From the NCBI GenBank assembly GCA_047617985.1, contig JBLGBS010000024.1, forward strand, positions 1 through 10,048: DNA of 10,048 nt, in the 5' to 3' direction. This DNA is from SW-4-43-9 sp047617985 (GTDB taxonomy: Archaea; Nanohalarchaeota; Nanosalinia; Nanosalinales; Nanosalinaceae). Position numbers and translations under genes: made by a program. Below, one piece after another: positions 1 through 6,746 of the stretch. Below the pieces are notes generated by a model that made no database searches, was not told the DNA's origin, and saw only the letters and a program-made list of their open reading frames with translations. Within the stretch, counting starts at the first letter, position 1. Every line of letters starts with the position of its first letter.

Positions 1-93
1 CTTTTCTGCAGGTGTCTCTGTAATCTCTTCTGCATCAAAGATGTCAGGAACCTGAATTTCGTACCAGTTTTTCTGAATAACTGCTTTAGCCAT
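1..93 (-). CDS. rps3ae: Ribosomal protein eS1 (S3Ae), N-terminal fragment, runs off the window
   Basis: The 5' end of a minus-strand gene: ATG at 93-91, then 31 open codons to the window edge. The start reads MAKAVIQKNWYEIQVPDIFD and continues with an acidic stretch and an ITETPA segment. The Lys-Asn-Trp-Tyr-Glu-Ile block followed by a TPA motif matches the N-terminus of archaeal S3Ae/eS1, a small-subunit protein at the mRNA exit region of the archaeal and eukaryotic ribosome. The gene lies 45 nt downstream of the RecJ-like nuclease stop, and S15 - recJ-like - eS1 is a known archaeal gene order, which supports the call. It has its own TATA-like box (116-123), so it is probably transcribed independently of the nuclease. 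Only about a seventh of the usual protein (near 200 residues) is visible, so the identification rests on a short segment plus context. Confidence 0.85.
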   Translation of the reverse strand, partial: MAKAVIQKNWYEIQVPDIFDAEEITETPAEK

Positions 94-115
94 ACCGTTT
101 TTCACGACTCAAAAC

Positions 116-123
116 TTTATAAA
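116..123 (-). promoter_or_regulatory. TATA box for the eS1 gene
   Basis: A perfect TTTATAAA octamer in the 45-nt gap between the nuclease stop and the eS1 ATG. Its centre is about 26-27 nt upstream of the A of the start codon. Archaeal TATA boxes sit about 25-27 nt before the transcription start, so the message would begin at or next to the ATG, i.e. be leaderless or nearly so. No strong Shine-Dalgarno sequence precedes the ATG (a GTGA lies about 10 nt away), which fits. The octamer is seen; leaderless transcription is inferred. Confidence 0.65.
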
Positions 124-138
124 CAGTAGGTGCCTGGA

Positions 139-1545
139 TCAAGATACTTCCTCAACTATTCCTTCACTGACTTTTTTCAGGAACTCTTCTTTGTTCTCTT
201 TAGGGAATTTGGCGCCGGCTGCGACATTGTGGCCTCCGCCTTCTCCGTCTATTTCCTCGCAGATTTCCTCTATAACATGCCCGAGGTTCAAACCGTTCTC
301 GACAGCTTCTTTTGTGGCTCGGCAGGAGGCTTTGATCTTGTCTTTTTCTGATTCTGCGACTCCAACTATGGCAGGAACATCGGAGAAGAAGCCGTTGCTC
401 ATTGTTATGGTGGTAACGGTTCCGATGAAGTCGTCTTCGACCTGGTCTTTTCCATCAATCACCCCGATACCGTTTTCGTAGATCGCATCTTCGTTGTCCT
501 CGTTATCCTCGACATAGCCAAGTGCGGAGGAAATCTTCCTCCCGTATTTTCTGGAGATTTTTTCTGCCATGTCTAGATCATCTTCAAGTAGGATTTTAAC
601 GCCTTTCTTCGGTTCTCCGAGCCGTCCACAGGCGTTGATTATTGTTGAGAACTCGTCTATTCCATGACCGTTTGGAAGTTCGTAGATATTGTTCATTAAC
701 TGGTGTGCGTCGTATCCCTGGGTTATCAATGCGTGAATCAGTTTCTTCTCCTCTTCCGCGGTTAGATCGCTTAATGTTTTGAAGTCGCCGTTTTCATCCT
801 TGATATCAACTCCAGAAGATTGGACGAACTGGACTGCGCCGGACTCGTTGTTGCTGATTCCTTCAAGATGCGGGTCGGTTGTGTACATCAGTGATTTGTG
901 AAGCGGTTTTGTGCTCCTACCATAGAGATCCAATCCCTGTCTTTTCTGGATTAAATCGTTTTCCTCCGCTCTCTCAAGTAGCTGCTTGTTTAATCCAAGG
1001 AACTCTCCTTCCTGTTTCTGGACATCGCCTGTCGCGCCAATCAACGCATACTGAACTAGGTCGATGTTTTCCTCGTCTACCTGTTCGGCGAGAAGATAGG
1101 TTGTTCCGGCTGCAGAAATCGATTCTCCTCCGTCGATCCCATCAAAATGAGGGTTAATATGGATAAAATCTGAGTCCTCGTTGCTCTCTGATTTCTGTTT
1201 TAAATCCTCGTTCTCTATCTGAGGTTCGTGGTGATCGGAAACTATAACCTCTTTACCGGCTTCTTCAATTATATGGTTCTGTATATGTTCTGCCTGACCT
1301 GAACCGATGTCAACAAACAAGATAAGGTCTTCGTCTTCTTCTGCTATCCTTTCGACATCTTCCTCGTATAACTGTTTAACAATCTCGTATTCGAACTCTT
1401 TTCCCAGTCTATCAAGCATTTCATGGGCAATAGCTGTCGCGGAAATACCGTCAGCGTCGTACTGCCCGACTAGTCTGATTTTACCGTTGTAATCTTTCAG
1501 TTTCTGCGCTGCAGGTTCCGCAGCTTCAAGAATTTCTTCAACCAT
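139..1545 (-). CDS. Archaeal RecJ-like DHH-family single-strand exonuclease (GAN/Cdc45 family)
   Basis: A 468-residue protein of the DHH phosphoesterase superfamily. Seen motifs: QYDADG at 28-33 (motif I), VDIGSG at 78-83 (motif II Asp), SDHH at 103-106 (the DHH signature), ALIGATGD at 167-174 (motif IV Asp), and a C-terminal GGGH block with a following AAGA at 436-446, typical of the DHHA1 substrate-binding domain. Length and layout fit archaeal RecJ-like proteins, which include GAN, the GINS-associated nuclease equivalent to eukaryotic Cdc45. The family hydrolyses single-stranded DNA or RNA with Mn/Mg and can join the CMG-like replicative helicase. Its neighbours, S15 upstream and eS1 downstream, are the usual archaeal ones. 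All metal-ligand Asp residues appear intact, so catalysis is likely; whether it acts in replication, repair or RNA decay cannot be read from sequence. Residue 28 is Gln where many family members have His. The Asp/Glu-rich composition suggests a high-salt cytoplasm. Confidence 0.92.
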   Translation of the reverse strand: MVEEILEAAEPAAQKLKDYNGKIRLVGQYDADGISATAIAHEMLDRLGKEFEYEIVKQLYEEDVERIAEEDEDLILFVDIGSGQAEHIQNHIIEEAGKEVIVSDHHEPQIENEDLKQKSESNEDSDFIHINPHFDGIDGGESISAAGTTYLLAEQVDEENIDLVQYALIGATGDVQKQEGEFLGLNKQLLERAEENDLIQKRQGLDLYGRSTKPLHKSLMYTTDPHLEGISNNESGAVQFVQSSGVDIKDENGDFKTLSDLTAEEEKKLIHALITQGYDAHQLMNNIYELPNGHGIDEFSTIINACGRLGEPKKGVKILLEDDLDMAEKISRKYGRKISSALGYVEDNEDNEDAIYENGIGVIDGKDQVEDDFIGTVTTITMSNGFFSDVPAIVGVAESEKDKIKASCRATKEAVENGLNLGHVIEEICEEIDGEGGGHNVAAGAKFPKENKEEFLKKVSEGIVEEVS

Positions 1546-1572
1546 CTCTGTTAAATGATTCCTTTCCCGGAA

Positions 1573-1618
1573 GTTAAATTGGTTTTGATACAGTTAATTC
1601 AGGATTCCTAAATTTTTG
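1573..1618 (-). promoter_or_regulatory. Possible promoter region for the RecJ-like gene
   Basis: The 140-nt gap between the S15 stop (1686) and the nuclease ATG (1545) holds two AT-rich TATA-like candidates on the minus strand: AAAAATTTAG around 1609-1618 and AATTTAAC around 1573-1580. The second is about 30 nt from the ATG, slightly long for a leaderless message; the first would give a leader of about 35-40 nt containing AAAGGA, a weak Shine-Dalgarno candidate 14 nt before the ATG. I cannot choose between them. No gene, RNA or clear oligo-T terminator is visible in the rest of this gap. Confidence 0.3.
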
Positions 1619-1685
1619 TTTCAAATCCGGGTCTGCCGATTGGTTCTTCAGAAATTAAATAGGAAGAATATGTGTGGAGAGGTGT

Positions 1686-2123
1686 TTATTCCTCTCTTTC
1701 GTATTTCCAGTCCTGTGGGATGTTGCCTTCGTCTCTGTGGTATGAGGCGATTTTTCTGATCTTTGCCTCGGTTAGTTCTAACTGGCGGATTGCTTCTTCG
1801 TCTTTCTGGTTCTCTTCAATGTGATCCTGGATTGATTCTGCCTTTTCTACAAGGTTCTGAAGGTCTTCCGGCATGTCTGGTGCGAAGCCTTCGTCTTCAA
1901 GTATCTCTGTTACCTTCTTGTCGGTTACCTGTTTGACACTCGGGATTCCGTACTGGTCTCTGAGCGCCATTCCGATCTGAGAAGGGTCTTTACCGTCTTT
2001 TCTGAGTTTTACTACAAGATCGACTACTTCGTCTTCACTGTAGTCAACCCATCGCGGGTTTTTCTTTGTTACAGGTTTGTTGGAACCTGATGATCCTCGT
2101 CCGTCGTTATGCATTCTTGCCAT
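1686..2123 (-). CDS. rps15: 30S ribosomal protein S15 (uS15), archaeal form
   Basis: A 145-residue protein with the archaeal/eukaryotic S15 layout: an N-terminal ARMH-DGRGSSGS tail, a PRWV-Y segment near 23-28, the EVVDLVVKL helix, a conserved IGMALRDQYGIPSVKQVT block at about 50-67, PEDLQNLVEKA, and the 16S rRNA-binding core ending in EAKIRKIASYHRDEGNIP and DWKYE at the C-terminus. Length is near the usual 145-155 residues. It binds the central domain of 16S rRNA early in 30S assembly. The start is set by the conserved MARMH sequence and by GTGAT (a Shine-Dalgarno core on the minus strand at 2129-2133) 5 nt before the ATG. An 88-nt leader region upstream carries a TATA-like box and a hairpin, so the gene probably begins its own transcript. 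The RecJ-like gene follows after 140 nt. Confidence 0.97.
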   Translation of the reverse strand: MARMHNDGRGSSGSNKPVTKKNPRWVDYSEDEVVDLVVKLRKDGKDPSQIGMALRDQYGIPSVKQVTDKKVTEILEDEGFAPDMPEDLQNLVEKAESIQDHIEENQKDEEAIRQLELTEAKIRKIASYHRDEGNIPQDWKYEREE

Positions 2124-2141
2124 TTGTTATCACATACTGAT

Positions 2142-2169
2142 CCGGTCAAGCCTCAAAGGACTTTCCCGG
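2142..2169 (-). promoter_or_regulatory. Hairpin in the S15 mRNA leader
   Basis: Read on the minus strand, a 28-nt imperfect inverted repeat: an outer CCGG/CCGG stem, a symmetric GA/GA internal loop (able to form tandem sheared G-A pairs), an inner AAG(U)CC/GGCUU stem with one bulged U, and a UUUGA loop. From the TATA-like box at 2193-2204 the transcript should begin near 2172, so the hairpin would be the first element of a leader of about 50 nt; the base of the stem is 18 nt before the ATG and the ribosome-binding GTGAT lies just after it. Bacterial S15 is known to repress itself through leader RNA structures; an archaeal equivalent is only a possibility. Pairing is seen by eye, function is inferred. 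Confidence 0.4.
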
Positions 2170-2192
2170 TCTGAACATGAAATCCGAGCCAA

Positions 2193-2204
2193 ATTTTAAA
2201 TAAG
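2193..2204 (-). promoter_or_regulatory. TATA-like box for the S15 gene
   Basis: Minus strand reads CTTATTTAAAAT in the gap between the membrane-protein stop (2212) and the S15 start (2123). It is the most TATA-like sequence in this gap. A transcription start 25-27 nt downstream would fall near 2172, giving a leader of about 50 nt that contains the hairpin at 2142-2169 and a GTGAT ribosome-binding site. It implies that the S15 block is a transcription unit separate from the antiporter/t6A genes. Confidence 0.5.
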
Positions 2205-2211
2205 GGATTTA

Positions 2212-2787
2212 CTATGCTAGAGCAAAGTTTCTAAGCAGAATTCTTAGGAGTAGGTAAAGAGAGGCAGGTAAGACTATGTAGAAAAACTGAGTAATTTTCA
2301 GTTCTTGGTTTTTTCCTATATAATAGAGGATCGGCAGGTTGAAAGCTAATATTGATATTACGAAGAGCAGATCTACATTCACGCTGTAGCTGTTTAAGTT
2401 GCCGATTATGCCTGTGAAATCTTGGTTTGACATTTCTCTCTGAACGCTTTCAGATGAGAAAATTTCGTTCAGATCCTTCGATATATCTGCTAGAATTTCC
2501 ATTAATGTGTTTCTGGAAACTAAGGCTCCCGCTGTTGAGAAACCGATCGCCAGATTTCCGACCAAGATATCTAGGCTTAATTTCCTACCGTCTTTTACTT
2601 TTACCAAAAGATAGCTTATCAGGAATGGAAAAGGCAGGATGATTAAATATTTGAGCGGTATAGAGCCTGTGAAAACCTCTAGAAATCCGATTAAAGGAAT
2701 TAGTAAAGCTGAAATTGCAAAAACTGATATGAGTAACAATACATGTAGAGCTGTAGTAACAGTTTTATCAGATTCTGATCTTTTCAC
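2212..2787 (-). CDS. Five-TM integral membrane protein of unknown function
   Basis: I do not recognise this 191-residue protein. Its start is GTG at 2787-2785, followed by a short charged KRSESDK head. Hydrophobic segments lie at about 11-37, 44-63, 71-91, 138-157 and 164-186, so it is probably a five-helix membrane protein; the first segment is long and could be a signal anchor plus part of a second helix. A polar, mostly acidic region at about 95-135, between helices 3 and 4, is the only sizeable soluble part. No catalytic motif, metal ligand set or transporter signature is evident. It sits 28 nt after the Bud32 stop and ends with tandem stops (TAG then TAA) before the S15 promoter. The composition is genuinely coding: hydrophobic blocks are separated by charged turns. 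It could be a lineage-specific protein; no function can be assigned. Confidence 0.75.
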   Translation of the reverse strand: MKRSESDKTVTTALHVLLLISVFAISALLIPLIGFLEVFTGSIPLKYLIILPFPFLISYLLVKVKDGRKLSLDILVGNLAIGFSTAGALVSRNTLMEILADISKDLNEIFSSESVQREMSNQDFTGIIGNLNSYSVNVDLLFVISILAFNLPILYYIGKNQELKITQFFYIVLPASLYLLLRILLRNFALA

Positions 2788-2807
2788 GAATTCAATTACG
2801 GCGCCTG

Positions 2808-2815
2808 ATTAAAAA
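2808..2815 (-). promoter_or_regulatory. T-run / TATA-like element between Bud32 and the membrane-protein gene
   Basis: Immediately after the Bud32 TAA stop the minus strand reads TTTTTAAT, 21 nt before the GTG of the membrane-protein gene (centre about 24-25 nt away). It could be a TATA-like box driving a leaderless GTG-start message, or a short oligo-T terminator for the upstream operon; archaea can use both and the positions coincide. No Shine-Dalgarno sequence precedes the GTG, which slightly favours leaderless initiation. Confidence 0.35.
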
Positions 2816-3394
2816 TTATTTGTATCGGCCTCTCTGTTCGACTTCTTCCAGCTGTTCCAGAACTTTATCAGAATCTTCGTATTCGCTATAGCCTTTCAGG
2901 AAGTTCTCCCAGGCTTTATCTGCTGCTTCAGGGTGTGAGCTTTCCAGTACCTGTTTTAGTAAATGGATGTCGACGGCTTTGTCCTCTGTTCTCTGGGATC
3001 TGAAAGAGAGTCCGAAGTCAATCAGAAAGATCTTCCCGCTATCTGCTATTGCATTGCTTGTGGTAAGGTCGCCGTGGATTATATCGGTTGAATGTAGAAG
3101 CGCTATGTTTTCGCCAAGGCTCTCCAGAATCTCAGGTTTTTCCTCTACTACTTCTTTCAGTTTTTCGCCTTCTATTTTCTCAAGTTCTATAGTTGAGTTA
3201 TCTTTTTTCTCGGCTTCCGGCACGCTAACTCCGTATTTCCTGGCTTCAGTGATTAGTTTTTCCTCCGTCTCAGTTCTTTCTTTTCTGATCTTCTTGTCCA
3301 GTTCCGGGTGCCGGTATTTCTTTTCAGGTCTTCTCTTAACCACCTTTTGTTCTCTTATTTCTACTTCTGCTTCGGCTCCTTTTTCTGTTTTCAT
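2816..3394 (-). CDS. bud32: Bud32, KEOPS-complex atypical protein kinase/ATPase
   Basis: A 192-residue stand-alone Bud32 of the PRPK family. Seen: GAEAEV at 6-11 (glycine-poor ATP loop typical of the family), VVKRRPEKKYRHPELD at 18-33 with the likely catalytic Lys20 and the signature K-YRHPELD, HGDLTTSN at 107-114 (catalytic loop with Asp109 and Asn114), DFGLS at 126-130 (metal-binding Asp), and the family's C-terminal RGRY at 188-191. Bud32 binds Kae1 in the KEOPS complex, and its ATPase activity supports transfer of threonylcarbamoyl from TC-AMP to A37 of tRNA. In many archaea it is fused to Kae1; here it is separate and about 6 kb from kae1. The ATG overlaps the stop of antiporter C as ATGA, with GAGG 4 nt before the start, so it is probably translated by coupling from the antiporter message. 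Confidence 0.95.
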   Translation of the reverse strand: MKTEKGAEAEVEIREQKVVKRRPEKKYRHPELDKKIRKERTETEEKLITEARKYGVSVPEAEKKDNSTIELEKIEGEKLKEVVEEKPEILESLGENIALLHSTDIIHGDLTTSNAIADSGKIFLIDFGLSFRSQRTEDKAVDIHLLKQVLESSHPEAADKAWENFLKGYSEYEDSDKVLEQLEEVEQRGRYK

Positions 3395-5043
3395 CCTTCC
3401 TCAGATTCAAGGTATTTTCTAACTTCTAAAAGGCTTCGTCTTCTCAATTCTTCTTTGTAGTTCTCCTCTGATTCTATTCCAAGAAGATGTTCTTTGATCA
3501 GTTCGGCGGTCAGGATTTCAGGTACTATAACATAGTCTGCACCTTTGTGGATCAGGTTTTCAGCTTCTCCGAGTTCTTCTGCTCTCAGGATTTTCCCGGC
3601 GTTGGTGTCAAGCGTCAGGACTTTTTCGGATACCTCTCTGAATGGTGCGGTGGAGACTATAAGTTTGGCGTCTTCTGGGTTTGCGTGTTTCCAGGTTTCA
3701 TGGTTCAAGATGTTGCCATAGACAAAGTTCTCTTCCTTCTTTCTAAGATCTGAGATTTTTTCGGGATCGTTTTCTATTATCAGGAACTCGGCGTCGATTT
3801 CTTCCAGCTGTTCAACTATTCTTTTGCCCTGGATATCGTATCCTATCAGAATTATATGGTCTTCGAGTTCTTCCTCTACATTGCTGTTCGGCAGTATCTG
3901 GTCACCGCTCTCTATAATGTTATACTTGTTCAGTAGCTCGTAAAGCTCGTGTTCGTACAGTTTGGTGTATGACGAGGATACCATGGTGATCGTGGCAGCG
4001 AGTATTATGGCGTGGAAAAGCGGTTCGATTATCATTCCGGCGATCCAGGCCTGGATAGCGATTATCAAAGTGAATTCGCTGATCTGGTCGAGGCTTACCC
4101 CGGTGAGGAAAGAGGTTCTTGGATCGTATCCCTGGTGAATCAGTGAGGTAACCATTAGCGCAGGTTTAACGAAAGCGGTCATCAATACTAGTCCTGCGGT
4201 CATAAGTAGAGCTGCCGGAGTTGGGAACGATAGTAATGCTCCGAGTGTTACGAAGAAGATTGCGGAGAAGAAGTCCTTGATTGATCCCATGGTGTCAAGT
4301 ATATCCAGATTGTGTGGGAACCGTGCGACTGCGATGCCTGCGGCGAAGGAGCCTACTACGATTGAGAGGCCGAAGTACTGTGAGATGGCGATGAAGCCGG
4401 TGAGGAAGGATAGCCCGGTTAGCATCAGTAACTCTGTTGATCCTTCGGAAAGGTTTGCTATATGGTCGAAAAGGAATCTCCGGATGAAAAGGGCGGATAC
4501 AATCATCGTTGCTGCGACACCTAGGTTTACCGCGATATCGTTAAAGATGAAAGTTTGAGAAGATAGAAATACTACCACGGCTACTGCCAGGATATCCTGG
4601 ATAAGGTGGATGGATTCTGCCAGTCTTCCGTGTATCAGGTTCTTGTCAACCTCCTCCGAGATCAGCTCGAGGCCGACAAGAGAGGAGCTGAAAGTCGCGG
4701 CCACAGCAAAGTAGAATGCCTGAAGCAGATCCAGTCCAATTATGATTCCGAATGCGAAACCCAGTGTCCCGATCAGTAGTATCTGTACAAAGTTGACGCT
4801 CAATGCTTCGTTCCTGACTGCGGTTATCTTCTCCGGATCGAACTTCAGCCCGAATATGAAGACCAGAAATGCGATACCTATCTGCGCCAGTCCGAGTAGC
4901 TCCTGCTGGTTTACAAAGAAGCTGATCAGTATTCCAGCGGTCAAATAAGCCGGGACTGCTGGTTGGTTGAACCTGTTCGCGATAAGCAGCATCGCGGCTG
5001 AAGCAACAAATATTAGAGTCATTGAGGTTATTATTTCAGCCAT
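3391..5043 (-). CDS. CPA2-family cation:proton antiporter with TrkA-N-like domain (antiporter C, divergent)
   Basis: A 550-residue membrane protein. Residues about 1-365 form a CPA2 (Kef-type) exchanger core of some 12-13 helices, with the family's Gln-Asp pair at 149-150 (IQDI) at the ion-binding site; a cytoplasmic TrkA-N/KTN-like domain follows at about 395-515. Its dinucleotide loop is GYDIQG at 401-406, with the central Gly replaced by Asp, and YGN (442-444) stands where KTN domains often have YGD. A basic/acidic tail ends the protein. QD-type members are mostly K+/H+ or Na+/H+ exchangers; the ion here is not determinable. I place the start at ATG 5043 rather than at an in-frame ATG at 5112: the extension is basic, overlaps the preceding gene's conserved tail, and a strong GGGGTGG lies 5 nt before 5043. 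Start and upstream stop overlap by 8 nt. It lacks the DDLE-I-W tail of antiporters A and B. Confidence 0.9.
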   Translation of the reverse strand: MAEIITSMTLIFVASAAMLLIANRFNQPAVPAYLTAGILISFFVNQQELLGLAQIGIAFLVFIFGLKFDPEKITAVRNEALSVNFVQILLIGTLGFAFGIIIGLDLLQAFYFAVAATFSSSLVGLELISEEVDKNLIHGRLAESIHLIQDILAVAVVVFLSSQTFIFNDIAVNLGVAATMIVSALFIRRFLFDHIANLSEGSTELLMLTGLSFLTGFIAISQYFGLSIVVGSFAAGIAVARFPHNLDILDTMGSIKDFFSAIFFVTLGALLSFPTPAALLMTAGLVLMTAFVKPALMVTSLIHQGYDPRTSFLTGVSLDQISEFTLIIAIQAWIAGMIIEPLFHAIILAATITMVSSSYTKLYEHELYELLNKYNIIESGDQILPNSNVEEELEDHIILIGYDIQGKRIVEQLEEIDAEFLIIENDPEKISDLRKKEENFVYGNILNHETWKHANPEDAKLIVSTAPFREVSEKVLTLDTNAGKILRAEELGEAENLIHKGADYVIVPEILTAELIKEHLLGIESEENYKEELRRRSLLEVRKYLESEEG

Positions 5044-6709
5044 TTCTGCCACCCCAGTGGATTGTCTCAAGGTCGTCTTGTGTCTCCTCTTGGAAGACTT
5101 CAGGATCTTCAATGTAAAGCTTCAGGTAGTCCGCCATCTTGTCTGCTGTTACAATATTTTCGATCATAATGTATTCTGCTCCGAGATCGTACATTTTCGC
5201 TGCCTGTTCAAAGTTTTCTGCTTCAAGGAATACCGGTGTTTCTCTTTTCCTATCTCTTAGGATATGGTGGTTGACCTTTGTATCCCGCGCCATTGAAAGT
5301 ATAAACGCGGCTTTTTTTATGCCGGAGGCCTTTCTTATCTCTCCGTGCTTGAAATCTCCATAGATGTACTCGTGTGAGGAGCGTGATAACTCTTCGGTGT
5401 TGTCAGGATCTTTGTCAACTACAACCACATTGCCGTACTGTTGCTCTAAAAGATCCAGTACTCTCTCTGTAACCATGTTGTAACCTACGATCAATGCGTG
5501 ACCTTCCAGTTTCTCCACTTCGACATCTTCTTTCTCTTCTGACTCGTAACGGGAGAGAACCTCTTCGAACCTGCTGTATATAGCGTTGTTGAAGTTGAGC
5601 AGATATGAGGATGTCCCCATTGTGGTTATGGCTACTAGGCTGATGAATCCAAGCATTTGATCGCCTATTATTCCTTCCCTGACTGCTAAAGCTCCTAGTA
5701 TTATGGAGAACTCGCTTATCTGTGTCATGTTGAGTGCGGCTTTGAAAGATGTTTCTGGGGTGAATTTCAGCTGGTCGATTAGTCCGAAGAATATTCCGAA
5801 CTTTCCGGCTATAAGTACTGCTGACGCGATCAAAGCCTCTAAGAAGTAGGCGGAGAGCTGTCCGGGTATAATCTTTAGAGCGAAGTTTATGAAGAAGATA
5901 GCCATGAAGAGGTCTGTAAGCGGTCTTACACGCTCCTGTAACTCGCTAGAATACGGGAGCTGGGCGAGGCTAAGACCTGCGAAGAATGCTCCAATCTCCA
6001 GCGAGAGCCCCAGTTGGTCGGCACCGGAGATCAGGAGAAACGCCCATGCCAGTCCGTAAACAAAGAATATTGAGGGCTTCTGAGAAATCTTCCTGAAAAT
6101 TCTCGGTAGCAGGTAGCTTGACGATGCGATTGATATACCGCCTATCAGAGTTATCATGGCCATGATCTCTACGAATCTGATCACTGCTGTCGCCGGATCA
6201 GAGAAGTTGGCTGTTATTAAAGCAAGCAGAAGCACAACCGCAATATCCTGTACAAGCAGGACGCCGACATCAAGTCTTCCAGGTAGTGTTGAGGCCTCGT
6301 CTATATCTGTAAGAAGCTTCACGACAAGCGCCGTGGAGCTGAACATTGCAGCTGCTCCAATGAAAAGGGATTCGACAGTGGTGAAACCGAGCAGTGTTCC
6401 CAGTCCGAATCCCAACAGTGCGGTTAGAGCCATCTGGGAGACTCCAATAAGTGCTGTAGGCTTGAGAACTTCTCTTATCTCACCTATATTGATTTCCAGT
6501 CCGATGAAGAACAGCAGGAAGACCAGCCCGAGTTCGGAGAAAAGCCGGGTTAGCTCTGTCTCCCCAATCATGCTCAGCCCTACAGGCCCGAGAACAAGTC
6601 CTGTAGCGATGTAGGCGATTACTGTCGGCTGTTTCGTCTTCCTCGCGATAAACGAGAGTGCTGTCGCAAGTACAATTATAACTGCGAAAGACGCGAAGCC
6701 GGTGTTCAT
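5036..6709 (-). CDS. CPA2-family cation:proton antiporter with TrkA-N-like domain (antiporter B)
   Basis: A 557-residue close paralogue of antiporter A. The exchanger core (about 1-375) opens with ARKTKQPTVIAYIATGLVLG at 22-41, nearly identical to A, and carries the Gln-Asp pair at 154-155 (VQDI) and a FSSTALVVKLLTD motif near 123-135. A KTN-like domain (about 402-520) contains IVGYNMVTER, where only the first Gly of GxGxxG remains, an acidic VVDKDP strand end and YGDF at 450-453. The C-terminus has the DDLETIHWG tail. The protein should exchange a monovalent cation for protons across the cytoplasmic membrane, perhaps under nucleotide control. Start: ATG 6709 matches A's N-terminus; an in-frame ATG at 6796 would add 29 basic residues read from A's conserved 3' end. 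The gap of 37 nt after A is the only non-overlap in this gene set, and the ribosome-binding site is weak (GGAG lies 19 nt away). Confidence 0.92.
   Translation of the reverse strand: MNTGFASFAVIIVLATALSFIARKTKQPTVIAYIATGLVLGPVGLSMIGETELTRLFSELGLVFLLFFIGLEINIGEIREVLKPTALIGVSQMALTALLGFGLGTLLGFTTVESLFIGAAAMFSSTALVVKLLTDIDEASTLPGRLDVGVLLVQDIAVVLLLALITANFSDPATAVIRFVEIMAMITLIGGISIASSSYLLPRIFRKISQKPSIFFVYGLAWAFLLISGADQLGLSLEIGAFFAGLSLAQLPYSSELQERVRPLTDLFMAIFFINFALKIIPGQLSAYFLEALIASAVLIAGKFGIFFGLIDQLKFTPETSFKAALNMTQISEFSIILGALAVREGIIGDQMLGFISLVAITTMGTSSYLLNFNNAIYSRFEEVLSRYESEEKEDVEVEKLEGHALIVGYNMVTERVLDLLEQQYGNVVVVDKDPDNTEELSRSSHEYIYGDFKHGEIRKASGIKKAAFILSMARDTKVNHHILRDRKRETPVFLEAENFEQAAKMYDLGAEYIMIENIVTADKMADYLKLYIEDPEVFQEETQDDLETIHWGGRNG
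5049..5055 (-). promoter_or_regulatory. Ribosome-binding site fixing the start of antiporter C
   Basis: The minus strand reads GGGGTGG, 5 nt before the ATG at 5043. GGTG matches the archaeal anti-Shine-Dalgarno complement (AGGAGGTGATC). It lies inside the last codons of antiporter B, and with the 8-nt overlap ATGGCTGA it supports reinitiation on a shared message. This argues for the 5043 start over the in-frame ATG at 5112. Confidence 0.6.
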
Positions 6710-6746
6710 CCCTAGAAATTTCTTTCGTCTCCTGCTTCTTAATAGC

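Noticed and set aside
191..481. Plus-strand open frame antisense to the RecJ-like gene
   Set aside because: Low-complexity Ser/Pro-rich shadow of an Asp/Glu-rich coding strand; the minus strand carries clear DHHA1 motifs here.
2967..3422. Plus-strand open frame antisense to bud32
   Set aside because: Ser/Phe-rich translation opposite a Glu/Lys-rich gene with intact kinase motifs; no start signal or neighbour support.
5044..5112. In-frame 23-residue N-terminal extension of antiporter C from an ATG at 5112
   Set aside because: It is an out-of-frame reading of antiporter B's conserved C-terminal tail, is very basic, and a good ribosome-binding site sits right before the ATG at 5043.
4967..5260. 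A plus-strand open frame whose predicted protein resembles that of another plus-strand frame at 6702-7175
   Set aside because: Both lie antisense to the homologous 3' ends of antiporters B and A. Their similarity is the mirror of the paralogous coding strands, not evidence for a second gene family.
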